From JBBCJR01 sp037190805 (GTDB lineage: Bacteria; Pseudomonadota; Alphaproteobacteria; Sphingomonadales; Sphingomonadaceae), in assembly GCA_037190805.1 (NCBI GenBank), contig JBBCJR010000005.1:124001-188000 (forward strand): a stretch of DNA of 64,000 bases. The letters are read 5' to 3'. The notes under the pieces are model-generated. The model did no database searches. It was not told the DNA's origin and saw only the letters and a program-made list of their open reading frames with translations. Positions 54,736 to 61,750 of the stretch are shown here, in pieces (the stretch's first letter is position 1; the number at the start of each line of letters is the position of its first letter). The translations under genes and the position numbers were made by a program.

Positions 54736-55905
54736 TCAACCCACGGATGGCTCCGGGCGCGGTGGTGCGCCGGGATCGGCGTCGGGCAGCTGCATCCCGT
54801 CCGCCGGGTAAGGCATGATCAGTTCCCCGTTGGGCGCAGCGGTGAAGCTGGTCTGAGTGGGGTAGGCAAACTCGATACCGCGGCCGTTCAAAGCCTTCAG
54901 AATCGCGACACCGATCTGATGGCGGGCTTGAAACACCTCATCATAGACCGACGAATGAATGTCGAACTGGACGTCGAAATCGATCGAGCTGGCGGCGAAG
55001 TTGACGAGGCCGGCCCGCACCAGCGTGCAGCGCGGCACCGATTCCACCGCCGCGCGGAGAATGTCGGGCAACTGCTCCACGACATCAGGCGAAGTCTGAT
55101 AGATGACGCCGATGGCCAGTGACATCCGTCGCCGGTCGATGCGCGCGGTGTTGTGAATCTCCTTGTTGAGCAGGTTCGCGTTCGAGATCACCACCTCCTC
55201 GCCGGCATTGGCCCTGACCCGTGTGGTCTTGAGGCCGATTTCCTCGACCGTGCCCGACGTCTGGTCCCAGCTGATCGCATCACCCTTGCGGAACGGCTTG
55301 TCGAACAGGATCGACAGCGCCGCGAACAGGTCCGAGAAGATGCCCTGGGCGGCCAGGCCGATGGCGATGCCGCCAACGCCGAGGCCGGCGACCAGGCCGG
55401 TCACGTTCACCCCCAGATTGTCCAGGATGACGATCAGCGCGATCGCGAACACCGAAAAGCTGACCAGCAGGCGGATGATGCCCATTGCGGAACCGAAGGT
55501 GCCGAGCTCGTCCTGATTCCGGGCCGCCCGGCGTTCGATCAGGCCTATGACCAGTTCGCGCGCCCAGATCGCGACCTGAAGCGCAAAGGCGATGGTGAAC
55601 AGATTGCCGATGAAGGCTTCGACCCGCGGCGGCGGATTCAGGCCTTCGGACAGCAGGCGCGCGGCGACCAGGACCATGAACCACAATTGCGTCTTGCCGG
55701 CGAGATGGCCAACGATCGCGGCAACGCTGCCGGGGCGGCCTTCCCCCATCCTGCGCAGATGGCGCCGGACATAGAGCATCACGGACACCAGCAGCGTTCC
55801 GATAGCGGCCGCGATCAGGATGTCGATGGCATTCACGTGGAGCCAGTTCAGCATGTCGACCAGCATGGCGTTCATCCGGGCCGCAAAGGCGTCGGTGGCA
55901 GTCAT
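54736..55905 (-). CDS. MscS-family mechanosensitive ion channel
   Basis: The 389-residue protein has several N-terminal transmembrane helices and then the pore-lining TM3 and beta domain: VTGLVAGLGVGGIAIGLAAQGIFSDLFAALSILFDKPFRKGDAI, with the glycine/alanine-rich packing pattern of MscS. The cytoplasmic beta domain continues TSGTVEEIGLKTTRVRANAGEEVVISNANL. It releases solutes on osmotic downshock. It begins in a TGATG overlap with the topoisomerase gene upstream, so the two are co-transcribed. Confidence 0.93.
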   Translation of the reverse strand: MTATDAFAARMNAMLVDMLNWLHVNAIDILIAAAIGTLLVSVMLYVRRHLRRMGEGRPGSVAAIVGHLAGKTQLWFMVLVAARLLSEGLNPPPRVEAFIGNLFTIAFALQVAIWARELVIGLIERRAARNQDELGTFGSAMGIIRLLVSFSVFAIALIVILDNLGVNVTGLVAGLGVGGIAIGLAAQGIFSDLFAALSILFDKPFRKGDAISWDQTSGTVEEIGLKTTRVRANAGEEVVISNANLLNKEIHNTARIDRRRMSLAIGVIYQTSPDVVEQLPDILRAAVESVPRCTLVRAGLVNFAASSIDFDVQFDIHSSVYDEVFQARHQIGVAILKALNGRGIEFAYPTQTSFTAAPNGELIMPYPADGMQLPDADPGAPPRPEPSVG

Positions 55906-56918
55906 CAGGCAGCCCTTTCGCAGGCAGGGGCGCGATCAACCTCGAGAAAGGCGATCAGGCCGCGTTCGGCAGATGTGAGATAGCGGGTCGCACGCGGCAA
56001 CCGTAGCCCGCCCAATCCCTCGCCCCGCTTGGCGCGGTCGACCAGCGCGGGGTGGACATAGGATTTGCGCGCGATTGCCGGCGTATTGCCCAGTGCGGCC
56101 GCAACCGGCGTCAGCAAGGCGTTGACGCCCGGCGGCGCATCGCCCCCGGCATGCAGGGTTTCGAACGCAATGACGCTCGCGCCCCAGGTGCGGAAATGCT
56201 TGGCGGTGAAATCGTCCCCCATCACCGCCCGGATATAGGCGTTGACGTCGCTCGATGTCACCGGCCGCGTCTCGCCCGTTTCGTCGATGAACTGGAACAA
56301 CCGCTGGCCGGGCAAGTCCTGGCAGCGGCGGACAATGCGGGCCAGACTGCGGTCCTCGACCGTCAGCCGCTGCATCTTTCCCGACTTGCCGCGATAGCAG
56401 AGCTTCAGCCGGCGGGCACCGGCCTCGACATGGCGGGCGCGCAGCGTCGTTGCGCCGAAACTGCCGTTCGCCCGCGCATAGCCATCATTGCCGACCCGGA
56501 CATGACCGACGTCCAGCAGTCGGACGACCGCCGCGACGATGTTGTCACGGCCCAGCGTCCGGCCGGCGAGGTCGCGTTCGACCTGCCGGCGCAACCGCGG
56601 CAGCGCCCGCCCGAAGCTGGCGCAGCCGTCATATTTCTCGGCCTCGCGGGCGGCGCGGAAGGCGGGATGATAGCGATATTGCTTGCGGCCCCGCTCATCA
56701 TGTCCGGTCGCCTGGATATGGCCGTCCGGCGACGGGCAGAACCAGGCGTCGACATAGGCGGGCGGCAGGCCGACGGCGTTCAGCCGGTCGATCTCCCCCC
56801 GATCCGTAATGCGCGCGCCGCCCACCTCATAATAGGCCCAGCCGCGCTTCAGCCGGCGACGCGTGATCCCCGGCATATCATGATCATCGACATGGACGAG
56901 GGCAGGACGATCGGTCAT
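55905..56918 (-). CDS. DNA topoisomerase IB
   Basis: The 337-residue bacterial type IB topoisomerase relaxes supercoils through a 3'-phosphotyrosyl link. Features are the N-terminal domain PAYVDAWFCPSPDGHIQATGHDERGRKQYRYHP, the catalytic core RVGNDGYARANGSFGATTLRARHV, the lysine loop YRGKSGKMQRLTV and the active tyrosine Tyr287 in RKSYVHPALVD. These poxvirus-like enzymes are optional in bacteria. It is coupled to mscS by one-base TGATG overlap. Confidence 0.94.
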   Translation of the reverse strand: MTDRPALVHVDDHDMPGITRRRLKRGWAYYEVGGARITDRGEIDRLNAVGLPPAYVDAWFCPSPDGHIQATGHDERGRKQYRYHPAFRAAREAEKYDGCASFGRALPRLRRQVERDLAGRTLGRDNIVAAVVRLLDVGHVRVGNDGYARANGSFGATTLRARHVEAGARRLKLCYRGKSGKMQRLTVEDRSLARIVRRCQDLPGQRLFQFIDETGETRPVTSSDVNAYIRAVMGDDFTAKHFRTWGASVIAFETLHAGGDAPPGVNALLTPVAAALGNTPAIARKSYVHPALVDRAKRGEGLGGLRLPRATRYLTSAERGLIAFLEVDRAPACERAA

Positions 56919-57021
56919 GGGCGTCTGAACGCCATCCCGTCATGGCGCGTTCCCCGGTTACGCTGGAACCAGCCGGCAAGGGCACCCGTTTTTCGTCTGT
57001 CCCCCGCCCAGGAGTATCGTC

Positions 57022-57561
57022 ATGACCGCCATCGATCAGGCCCGCGTCCTCATCCTCGCCACTCATCGTTTCGAGCAGTCCGAATTGTTCCAACCGCGTT
57101 CGGAACTGCTCGATGCCGGTGCCAAGGTCACCATCGCCTCGATCGAACTCGGCGAGATCCAGGGAACCGAGCACGACGAGAAGGGCCTGACGATCAGCGT
57201 CGATGCGACGCTGGACCAGGTATCTGCGGACGATTTCGATGCATTGCTGCTGCCCGGCGGCGTCGGCAATCCCGACCGGCTGCGGACCGAGAAGAAAGCG
57301 ATTGCCCTGATCCGCGCCTTCGTCGACCAGAACAAGCCCGTCGCCGCCATTTGCCATGGCCCCTGGCTGCTGGTCGAGGCGGATATCCTCAAAGGCAGGA
57401 CGGCAACGTCCTGGCCGTCCATCCGCACCGACCTTAAAAATGCCGGCGCCACTGTGGTCGACGAGGAAGTGGTCGTCGATGGCAACCTCATTACCAGCCG
57501 TAAGCCCGACGATCTGCCCGCGTTCACCGAGGCGCTGATTACCGCAATCCGCGAAAACTGA
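57022..57561 (+). CDS. DJ-1/PfpI family protein (protease/deglycase-like)
   Basis: The 179-residue protein has the nucleophile elbow AICHGPWLLVEADIL with Cys111 and the family histidine after it, preceded by the glutamate region and DFDALLLPGGVGNPDRLR. The end HxTSWPSIRTDLKNAGATVVDEEVVVDGNLITSRKPDDLPAF is typical of PfpI/YhbO, linked to protein or nucleotide deglycation and stress. CAGGAG precedes the ATG. It is divergent from the topoisomerase gene and converges on the exosortase-associated ligase. Confidence 0.92.
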   Translation: MTAIDQARVLILATHRFEQSELFQPRSELLDAGAKVTIASIELGEIQGTEHDEKGLTISVDATLDQVSADDFDALLLPGGVGNPDRLRTEKKAIALIRAFVDQNKPVAAICHGPWLLVEADILKGRTATSWPSIRTDLKNAGATVVDEEVVVDGNLITSRKPDDLPAFTEALITAIREN

Positions 57562-57576
57562 GGCCCGGATCGCTGC

Positions 57577-58923
57577 TCAGCCGGAACGGACCGGACGGAA
57601 GCGGGGCGCCAGTGTCGGCGCCGGCCGCGCGCTCCGACGTTTCTCCCACGTCGCGAGGCCGATCTCGACCGCGAGAATCATGTACATGAAGCTGAGGAAG
57701 CCGAGGCCGACGAACATTGACGCGGCCAGATAGACGAGGTGGCAGTTTCGCAGCGCGGTCGCCAGGTCGCCGACCCAGCGATCACCCTCGGGCGTCGTCC
57801 TGCGGCGATAGCGGCGGCGCAGCGCCATCATCTTGACGAGCAACGATCCATGCAGCCCCAGATAAAGGGCCAGGCCCAGCCAGCCCTGCTCGCCCAGCAT
57901 CTCGAAATAGCTGTTGTGGAAAGCGCGCGCTGCATCGGTGACCACCTCGCGCGATGAATCCTCACCATCCCGCCTGACCAATGCGATGTCGAGTCGGTTC
58001 AACACATAGACACCGAAGCCGCCGCCAGCCGGATGGTCGGAGACATAATCCAGCGTCCACTTCCACACCGCCAGCCGGGTCGATGCCGAGGTGTCAGCCT
58101 CATAGGTCTGGATCGTCGACATCCGGCCGGTGAAACTGTCAGGCAACAGCGGCATCGCCGCCAAGGTCACCGCCGCCAGCGCCCCGCCCAGCAGCACCGG
58201 CCGCCGCGAATCGAGCACCAGCAGCACCCCCAGCACCGCCATGCAGACGAGACCGGTACGCGCCTCCGTGCCGATCGGGATCAGCACCGAGGCGAAAATC
58301 AGCCCGGCGATGAACAGACGGAACAGCCGCCCCTTCGGCACCAGCGTCTGATGCTTGCCCAGATAGAGGATCAGCGGGATGACCGCGATCGCGATGCACG
58401 AGATGGTCGAGCTTTCGTAAAGCCCGCTATTGTTGTCGACCATCAGGTTCAGCGTGCCATAGCCGCCTCCACCCGCAAGCGTCTTCAACCCGCCCACGAT
58501 CGTCACCGAGGCCACCGACATGACGATGAACATCAAGGTCGCCTCGATCCGCAGCCGGGTGAGCAGAGCCATCGGCAGGAAGATGGCGAATACGACCACC
58601 TTCCACGCCCAGTCCCATTTCTGCCAGGCCATGTCGGGCACGGCGGCATGCACTGTCGTCCATCCCGCCCAGGCGAGGATCGCCAGCATCAGGCCCTGAT
58701 GAAACGTGACCTTCACCCCTCGGCGCGCATCGATCAGCAGCCAGCCGGTCACGGCCAGCGCGACCATGATCTGCGACAGCGGCACCGAGTTCAGCAGATA
58801 ATAGGACAGCCGCTGCGGGGACACGAGGTCGCAGTAGATATAGGCCAGCGTCCAGATGAACGGCCGACGGAAACCGAGTGCGATCAGCCCGGCGAGAAAG
58901 AACAGGATCGACAGGTCACGCAT
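57577..58923 (-). CDS. Exosortase-A-associated O-antigen-ligase-like protein (TIGR03097 type)
   Basis: The 448-residue polytopic protein has about ten hydrophobic helices and starts RDLSILFFLAGLIALGFRRPFIWTLAYIYCDLVSPQRLSY, which I recognise from the putative O-glycosylation ligases of exosortase-A loci (TIGR03097). The periplasmic loop TASTRLAVWKWTLDYVSDHPAGGGFGVY is typical of Wzy_C ligases. It probably transfers a polysaccharide to PEP-CTERM proteins or polymerises it; this is inferred from family. It overlaps the upstream 41-residue ORF by eight bases. Confidence 0.9.
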   Translation of the reverse strand: MRDLSILFFLAGLIALGFRRPFIWTLAYIYCDLVSPQRLSYYLLNSVPLSQIMVALAVTGWLLIDARRGVKVTFHQGLMLAILAWAGWTTVHAAVPDMAWQKWDWAWKVVVFAIFLPMALLTRLRIEATLMFIVMSVASVTIVGGLKTLAGGGGYGTLNLMVDNNSGLYESSTISCIAIAVIPLILYLGKHQTLVPKGRLFRLFIAGLIFASVLIPIGTEARTGLVCMAVLGVLLVLDSRRPVLLGGALAAVTLAAMPLLPDSFTGRMSTIQTYEADTSASTRLAVWKWTLDYVSDHPAGGGFGVYVLNRLDIALVRRDGEDSSREVVTDAARAFHNSYFEMLGEQGWLGLALYLGLHGSLLVKMMALRRRYRRRTTPEGDRWVGDLATALRNCHLVYLAASMFVGLGFLSFMYMILAVEIGLATWEKRRSARPAPTLAPRFRPVRSG

Positions 58924-59041
58924 CGTCGGCGCCCGTGCCGCCTGGGGGCGGATCCTGGTCGAGATCCGTACGACGGAGCAGCAGCAGGGCGATCAGGGCC
59001 ATGCTGCCGTGACTGACGACCAGCGCGAAGATGTCGATCAT
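58916..59041 (-). CDS. Small ORF of 41 residues ahead of the exosortase-associated ligase
   Basis: An ATG at 59041 has AAGGAGAGG at the correct distance, one of the best ribosome sites in the window. The frame gives a 41-residue peptide with one hydrophobic stretch (IFALVVSHGSMALIALLLL), two arginines, then a short polar tail rich in Asp and Pro. It ends in an eight-base overlap with the ligase ATG (58923), so it is translated ahead of it and could be a small membrane partner, or just a leader peptide for coupling. It is too short for ordinary ORF finding. Confidence 0.7.
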   Translation of the reverse strand: MIDIFALVVSHGSMALIALLLLRRTDLDQDPPPGGTGADDA

Positions 59042-59067
59042 GGCGCCTCTCCTTTCGTCAGTGCCGT

Positions 59068-59107
59068 TTCCCTGCGCTTATCCGGTGCCGCTTGACGGCC
59101 CGTTAAG
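59068..59107 (+). repeat. 40-base imperfect direct repeat, copy 1
   Basis: Matches 60479-60518 at 32 of 40 positions in the same orientation. It contains CTTGACG-GCC-CGTTAAG (59091-59107), a nearly perfect 7-3-7 palindrome whose arms are identical to those in copy 2. It lies 27 bases upstream of the 41-residue ORF. Confidence 0.75.
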
Positions 59108-59168
59108 AAAATTCCAGCCTCTGAAGAAAGATTCATGATCCATGCTTGGAGAACCGACCCCTTTTCGT

Positions 59169-59216
59169 CAGTAATTTGTCTGTGTTGATGGGAAAGCATA
59201 GACAATCAAATTACTG
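59169..59216. repeat. Inverted repeat upstream of the higBA-like fragment
   Basis: CAGTAATTTG (59169-59178) and CAAATTACTG (59207-59216) are perfect reverse complements 28 bases apart. A second pair, TGTCAGG (59215-59221) and CCTGACA (59238-59244), follows at once. Such dyads are expected at an autoregulated toxin-antitoxin promoter; no binding protein is known. Confidence 0.6.
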
Positions 59217-59273
59217 TCAGGGGCGTTCTTACAGACACCTGACAAACATAAGACGATGCCTTGTACATTTTAC

Positions 59274-59450
59274 ATGATCAAGAGCATCAAGAACAATGGC
59301 CTTCGTTTCTATAGCCTGCAACCGACCCAAGGGCACGCAGCCGATGCTCGCGGCAACCGGCGGTGGGAAGATGGCCACCCACCCGGCGCAAGACTTCGCG
59401 AGGACATCCTGCCCGCCGCCAAGCACAGCAAGACGGCGGAGGGGACTCTT
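59274..59450 (+). pseudogene. Possible HigB-HigA toxin-antitoxin remnant
   Basis: From ATG 59274 the plus strand reads MIKSIKNNGLRFYS, like the start of RelE/HigB toxins (MIKSFxHKGLxRFY), and about 40 codons later HPPGARLREDILPAAKHSKT, like HigA antitoxins (HPGxxLREDILPALxxSKT). The middle and C-terminal parts of both proteins are missing, and the frame then runs into the convergent PEP-CTERM gene. This suggests a decayed, internally deleted higBA pair. Similarity is judged from memory and could be chance over such short segments. Confidence 0.4.
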
Positions 59451-60088
59451 CAACCTGCAGGCGCGGTGACTGCGCGACGGCGCATCGCGCCGCCCACTAG
59501 ACCAAAGCCGGCGATCATCATCAACCATGTCGCAGGCTCGGGAATACTCGACGTCAAATAGGTGATGGTCAGCGAGGATTTGAGGTAGGTATCGGTTCTT
59601 TGGAATACGAACTCGTCTACGGGCAGGTTGAGGCTACCTTCGTTCGCCCGAAAGCCAATGGCAATGACCCCGGCACCGATGAAAGGTGACCAATCCACAA
59701 CGTCGAACGTGCCGTCGCCATATGCCTTAAAGGGATAGGGCGACCCCGAGAGCGCGGCCGTTGCATTGCCCAAGGTCGGAACAAGATAGGAGACGCCGTC
59801 CAGGACCACGCCAGCGCTGGAAGTCATTGTGTAATCGAAATTTCCGTAGGGGACCGGCCCATCGGGGTTTGGATTGGAGACCGTCCCGCTCCACCATTGC
59901 TCTTGGACCAGGCCGATTTGGATGCCGATGAGGGTATTCAGATCGCCGTCAAACTTCTGAATATAAGCTGGCGGCATTGGGGAGCATGTGCATGATTCCG
60001 CGATCACGCTCTGCTCGATTACCGTCGCTGCTTGTGACGGCAACGCCGCCGTTGCCACAATGGCAGCCACTACAAACGATGACTTCAT
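59450..60088 (-). CDS. PEP-CTERM sorting domain protein
   Basis: The 212-residue exported protein has a signal peptide (SSFVVAAIVATAALPSQA) and ends with the exosortase sorting signal: PEPATW, a hydrophobic helix LMMIAGFGLVGGAM and basic RRR. Exosortase A would cleave near PEP and pass the protein on to the cell surface or matrix. The body (residues 20-180) is a beta-rich domain with a CTCSP motif early on and many Gly/Ser/Asn/Tyr; I know no function for it. Composition is lower in GC than its neighbours (30 and 34 G/C in two 60-base lines counted), and a sigma-54-like promoter lies upstream. Confidence 0.92.
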   Translation of the reverse strand: MKSSFVVAAIVATAALPSQAATVIEQSVIAESCTCSPMPPAYIQKFDGDLNTLIGIQIGLVQEQWWSGTVSNPNPDGPVPYGNFDYTMTSSAGVVLDGVSYLVPTLGNATAALSGSPYPFKAYGDGTFDVVDWSPFIGAGVIAIGFRANEGSLNLPVDEFVFQRTDTYLKSSLTITYLTSSIPEPATWLMMIAGFGLVGGAMRRRAVTAPAG

Positions 60089-60115
60089 GACGTTCTCCCG
60101 GTTTTCGGGGAGGGA

Positions 60116-60131
60116 AGCAAATTTCGGTCCA
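60116..60131 (-). promoter_or_regulatory. Candidate sigma-54 (-24/-12) promoter of the PEP-CTERM gene
   Basis: On the minus strand the sequence is TGGACCG-AAAT-TTGCT, with GG and GC separated by exactly ten bases. It matches the consensus TGGCACG-N4-TTGCW at 10 of 12 defined positions, including all of the -12 element. The -12 GC lies about 30 bases before the ATG at 60088. Confidence 0.65.
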
Positions 60132-60141
60132 ACCCCCTCAT

Positions 60142-60162
60142 TGTCGACTTTCTGCGTCGACA
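60142..60162. promoter_or_regulatory. Inverted repeat upstream of the sigma-54 promoter (possible activator site)
   Basis: TGTCGAC (60142-60148) and GTCGACA (60156-60162) form a perfect 7-7-7 dyad ten bases upstream of the -24 element. It could be bound by an enhancer-binding protein such as PrsR, known from family literature to control PEP-CTERM genes together with RpoN, or by a repressor. It is nearer the promoter than most sigma-54 enhancer sites. Confidence 0.5.
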
Positions 60163-60478
60163 GGAATCTTCGACTGTTAACTATACCGACAATTCATTCG
60201 CACCCCACTGTCCAGCCGGCAACGCCCTCAGCATGACGCAGCCATCGCTCGCTCTGGGCAGGGCTGTGGCTCTGGCGCTGCGGGCGCCACCCCCACAGCA
60301 AACTCCAGCAAAATGCCGGACGCTTCGGCCGCCCCATTGTTGCCACCTGCATTGTCGCGATTGAGATTGCTCGTCACCGCCGCCTGGCACCTAGAATCCA
60401 ATGCAGGCTGGCGCGGCGAACTTGGCCGAGCAACGATTGCGCCATGCCTAGGAGATCAGCACTATCGACCGTGGCCAG
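60163..60478. other. Intergenic region without recognisable gene
   Basis: The rest of the gap between the PEP-CTERM promoter and the glycosyltransferase (to 60541) contains only short frames that look random. A minus-strand frame ending near 60226 includes VAPAAPEPQP, which looks vaguely like a degenerate PEP-CTERM tail, but without the following hydrophobic helix. I see no tRNA, terminator or promoter that I can support. Confidence 0.5.
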
Positions 60479-60518
60479 TTCCCTGAGCCTATCCGCTGCT
60501 ACTTGACGCGGCGTTAAG
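60479..60518 (+). repeat. 40-base imperfect direct repeat, copy 2
   Basis: Matches 59068-59107 at 32 of 40 positions. The palindrome CTTGACG-CGG-CGTTAAG (60502-60518) lies 23 bases upstream of the glycosyltransferase ATG. The two copies bracket the PEP-CTERM gene and higBA-like fragment. Confidence 0.75.
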
Positions 60519-60541
60519 GGCTGTGGCGCATAAGCACCCGC

Positions 60542-61750
60542 ATGCGCGTTCTTCATGTCCTCGACCATTCCCTGCCACTGCACAGTGGCTACAGTTTCCG
60601 TACCCGATCGATCCTGCGCGAACAGCAGCGCCTGGGCATCGTCGTGGACGCCGTCACCACCCCGCGCCATACCGCCGCCGGTCCGGACCCGGAAACGATC
60701 GACGGCCTCGTCTTTCATCGCACGCCCGATCCCGGCAGCCGGCTGCCGCTGTGGCGCGACTGGCGGCAAGTCATGGCGACACGCGCGCGCGTTGCGCAGC
60801 GGATAGCCGAGGTTCGACCCGATATCGTCCACACCCATTCGCCGGTGCTGACCGCGCTGGCCGCTGGCCCCGCCGCCCGCGCCGCCGGCCTGCCGCTGGT
60901 TTACGAGATTCGCGCCTTCTGGGAGGATGCGGCGGTCGGTAACGGCACGGGGCGAGAGGGCGATGCCCGTTATCGCCTGACCCGTGCGCTGGAGAATCAC
61001 GCCGTCGCCCGCGCCGATGCCGTGGCAACGATCTGCGAGGGGCTGCGCCACGATCTCGTGGCAAGGGGTGTCGATCCCGCTCGCCTGTTCACCGTTCCCA
61101 ACGCCGTCGATCTCGACGCTTTCGGCACGCCCGGCGTCCGCGACGACGCGCTGGCTACCGCGCTCGGCCTCGACGACGCGGAAGTGATCGGCTTCATCGG
61201 CAGCTTCTACGATTATGAGGGACTGGACGACCTGATCGCCGCTATGCCGGCACTGATCGCGGCCCGGCCGCGCGCGCGCCTGCTGCTGGTCGGCGGCGGA
61301 CCGATGGACGCGACCTTGAAAGCGCAGGCGGCCGCATCGCCGGCCGCGGGAGCGATTCTGTTCACGGGCCGGGTGCCGCATGGCGAGGTCGATCGTTATT
61401 ATGGGCTGATCGACGTCCTCGCCTATCCACGGAAGTCCATGCGCCTCACCGATCTCGTCACGCCGCTGAAGCCGCTGGAAGCGATGGCACAGGAAAAGCT
61501 GGTCGCGGCCTCGTCGGTCGGCGGCCATCGCGAACTGATCCGCGACGGCGAGACCGGCACGCTGTTCCCGCCCGACGATCCCACCGCCATTGCCGCCGCC
61601 CTTGCCGGGCTGCTCGCGAACCGCTCGGACTGGCCGGCGCGCCGGGCCCGCGCTAAGACATGGGTAGCCGCCGAGCGAAGCTGGGCAACCAGCGTCGCCA
61701 ATTATCTCCCTGTTTACGAGCGGCTGACCAGCGGGCGGATGCCGACATGA
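60542..61750 (+). CDS. Exosortase-A-associated glycosyltransferase (GT4, TIGR04063 type)
   Basis: The 402-residue GT-B enzyme starts MRVLHVLDHSLPLHSGYSFRTRSILREQQRLG, which is the opening I know from the exosortase-A-associated glycosyltransferase family (TIGR04063). The acceptor-side DIVHTHSPVLTALA and donor-side IGFIGSFYDYEGLDDLI and AMAQEKLVAASSVGGHRELIRDGETGTLF follow the GT4 pattern. It presumably adds a sugar during exopolysaccharide synthesis at the cytoplasmic face. It overlaps the next gene by four bases (ATGA). Confidence 0.92.
   Translation: MRVLHVLDHSLPLHSGYSFRTRSILREQQRLGIVVDAVTTPRHTAAGPDPETIDGLVFHRTPDPGSRLPLWRDWRQVMATRARVAQRIAEVRPDIVHTHSPVLTALAAGPAARAAGLPLVYEIRAFWEDAAVGNGTGREGDARYRLTRALENHAVARADAVATICEGLRHDLVARGVDPARLFTVPNAVDLDAFGTPGVRDDALATALGLDDAEVIGFIGSFYDYEGLDDLIAAMPALIAARPRARLLLVGGGPMDATLKAQAAASPAAGAILFTGRVPHGEVDRYYGLIDVLAYPRKSMRLTDLVTPLKPLEAMAQEKLVAASSVGGHRELIRDGETGTLFPPDDPTAIAAALAGLLANRSDWPARRARAKTWVAAERSWATSVANYLPVYERLTSGRMPT

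Larger units (their letters stand above)
59042..59449. other. Intergenic region with repeats and a likely TA remnant
   Basis: This 408-base gap lies between the 41-residue ORF and the PEP-CTERM gene. It is unusually AT-rich near 59161-59220 (22 G/C in 60 bases by count). It contains the 40-base direct repeat copy 1, two inverted repeats (59169-59216 and 59215-59244) and a plus-strand fragment with higBA-like similarity. No intact gene is evident. Confidence 0.7.

Noticed and set aside
59076..59089. Second sigma-54-like motif (GGCAC with GC at N10) upstream of the 41-aa ORF
   Set aside because: The -24 half is good but the -12 half reads AAGC rather than TTGC, and the motif overlaps the direct repeat; not strong enough to list.
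59256..59561. 101-codon plus-strand ORF entering the PEP-CTERM gene
   Set aside because: Not accepted as an intact gene: only short higBA-like segments are recognisable, and the 3' third is antisense to the PEP-CTERM coding sequence. Reported instead as a possible remnant.
60226..60390. Minus-strand frame containing VAPAAPEPQP, suggestive of a second PEP-CTERM tail
   Set aside because: The hydrophobic helix and arginine cluster that must follow PEP are missing, and there is no start or ribosome site. Too weak to call.
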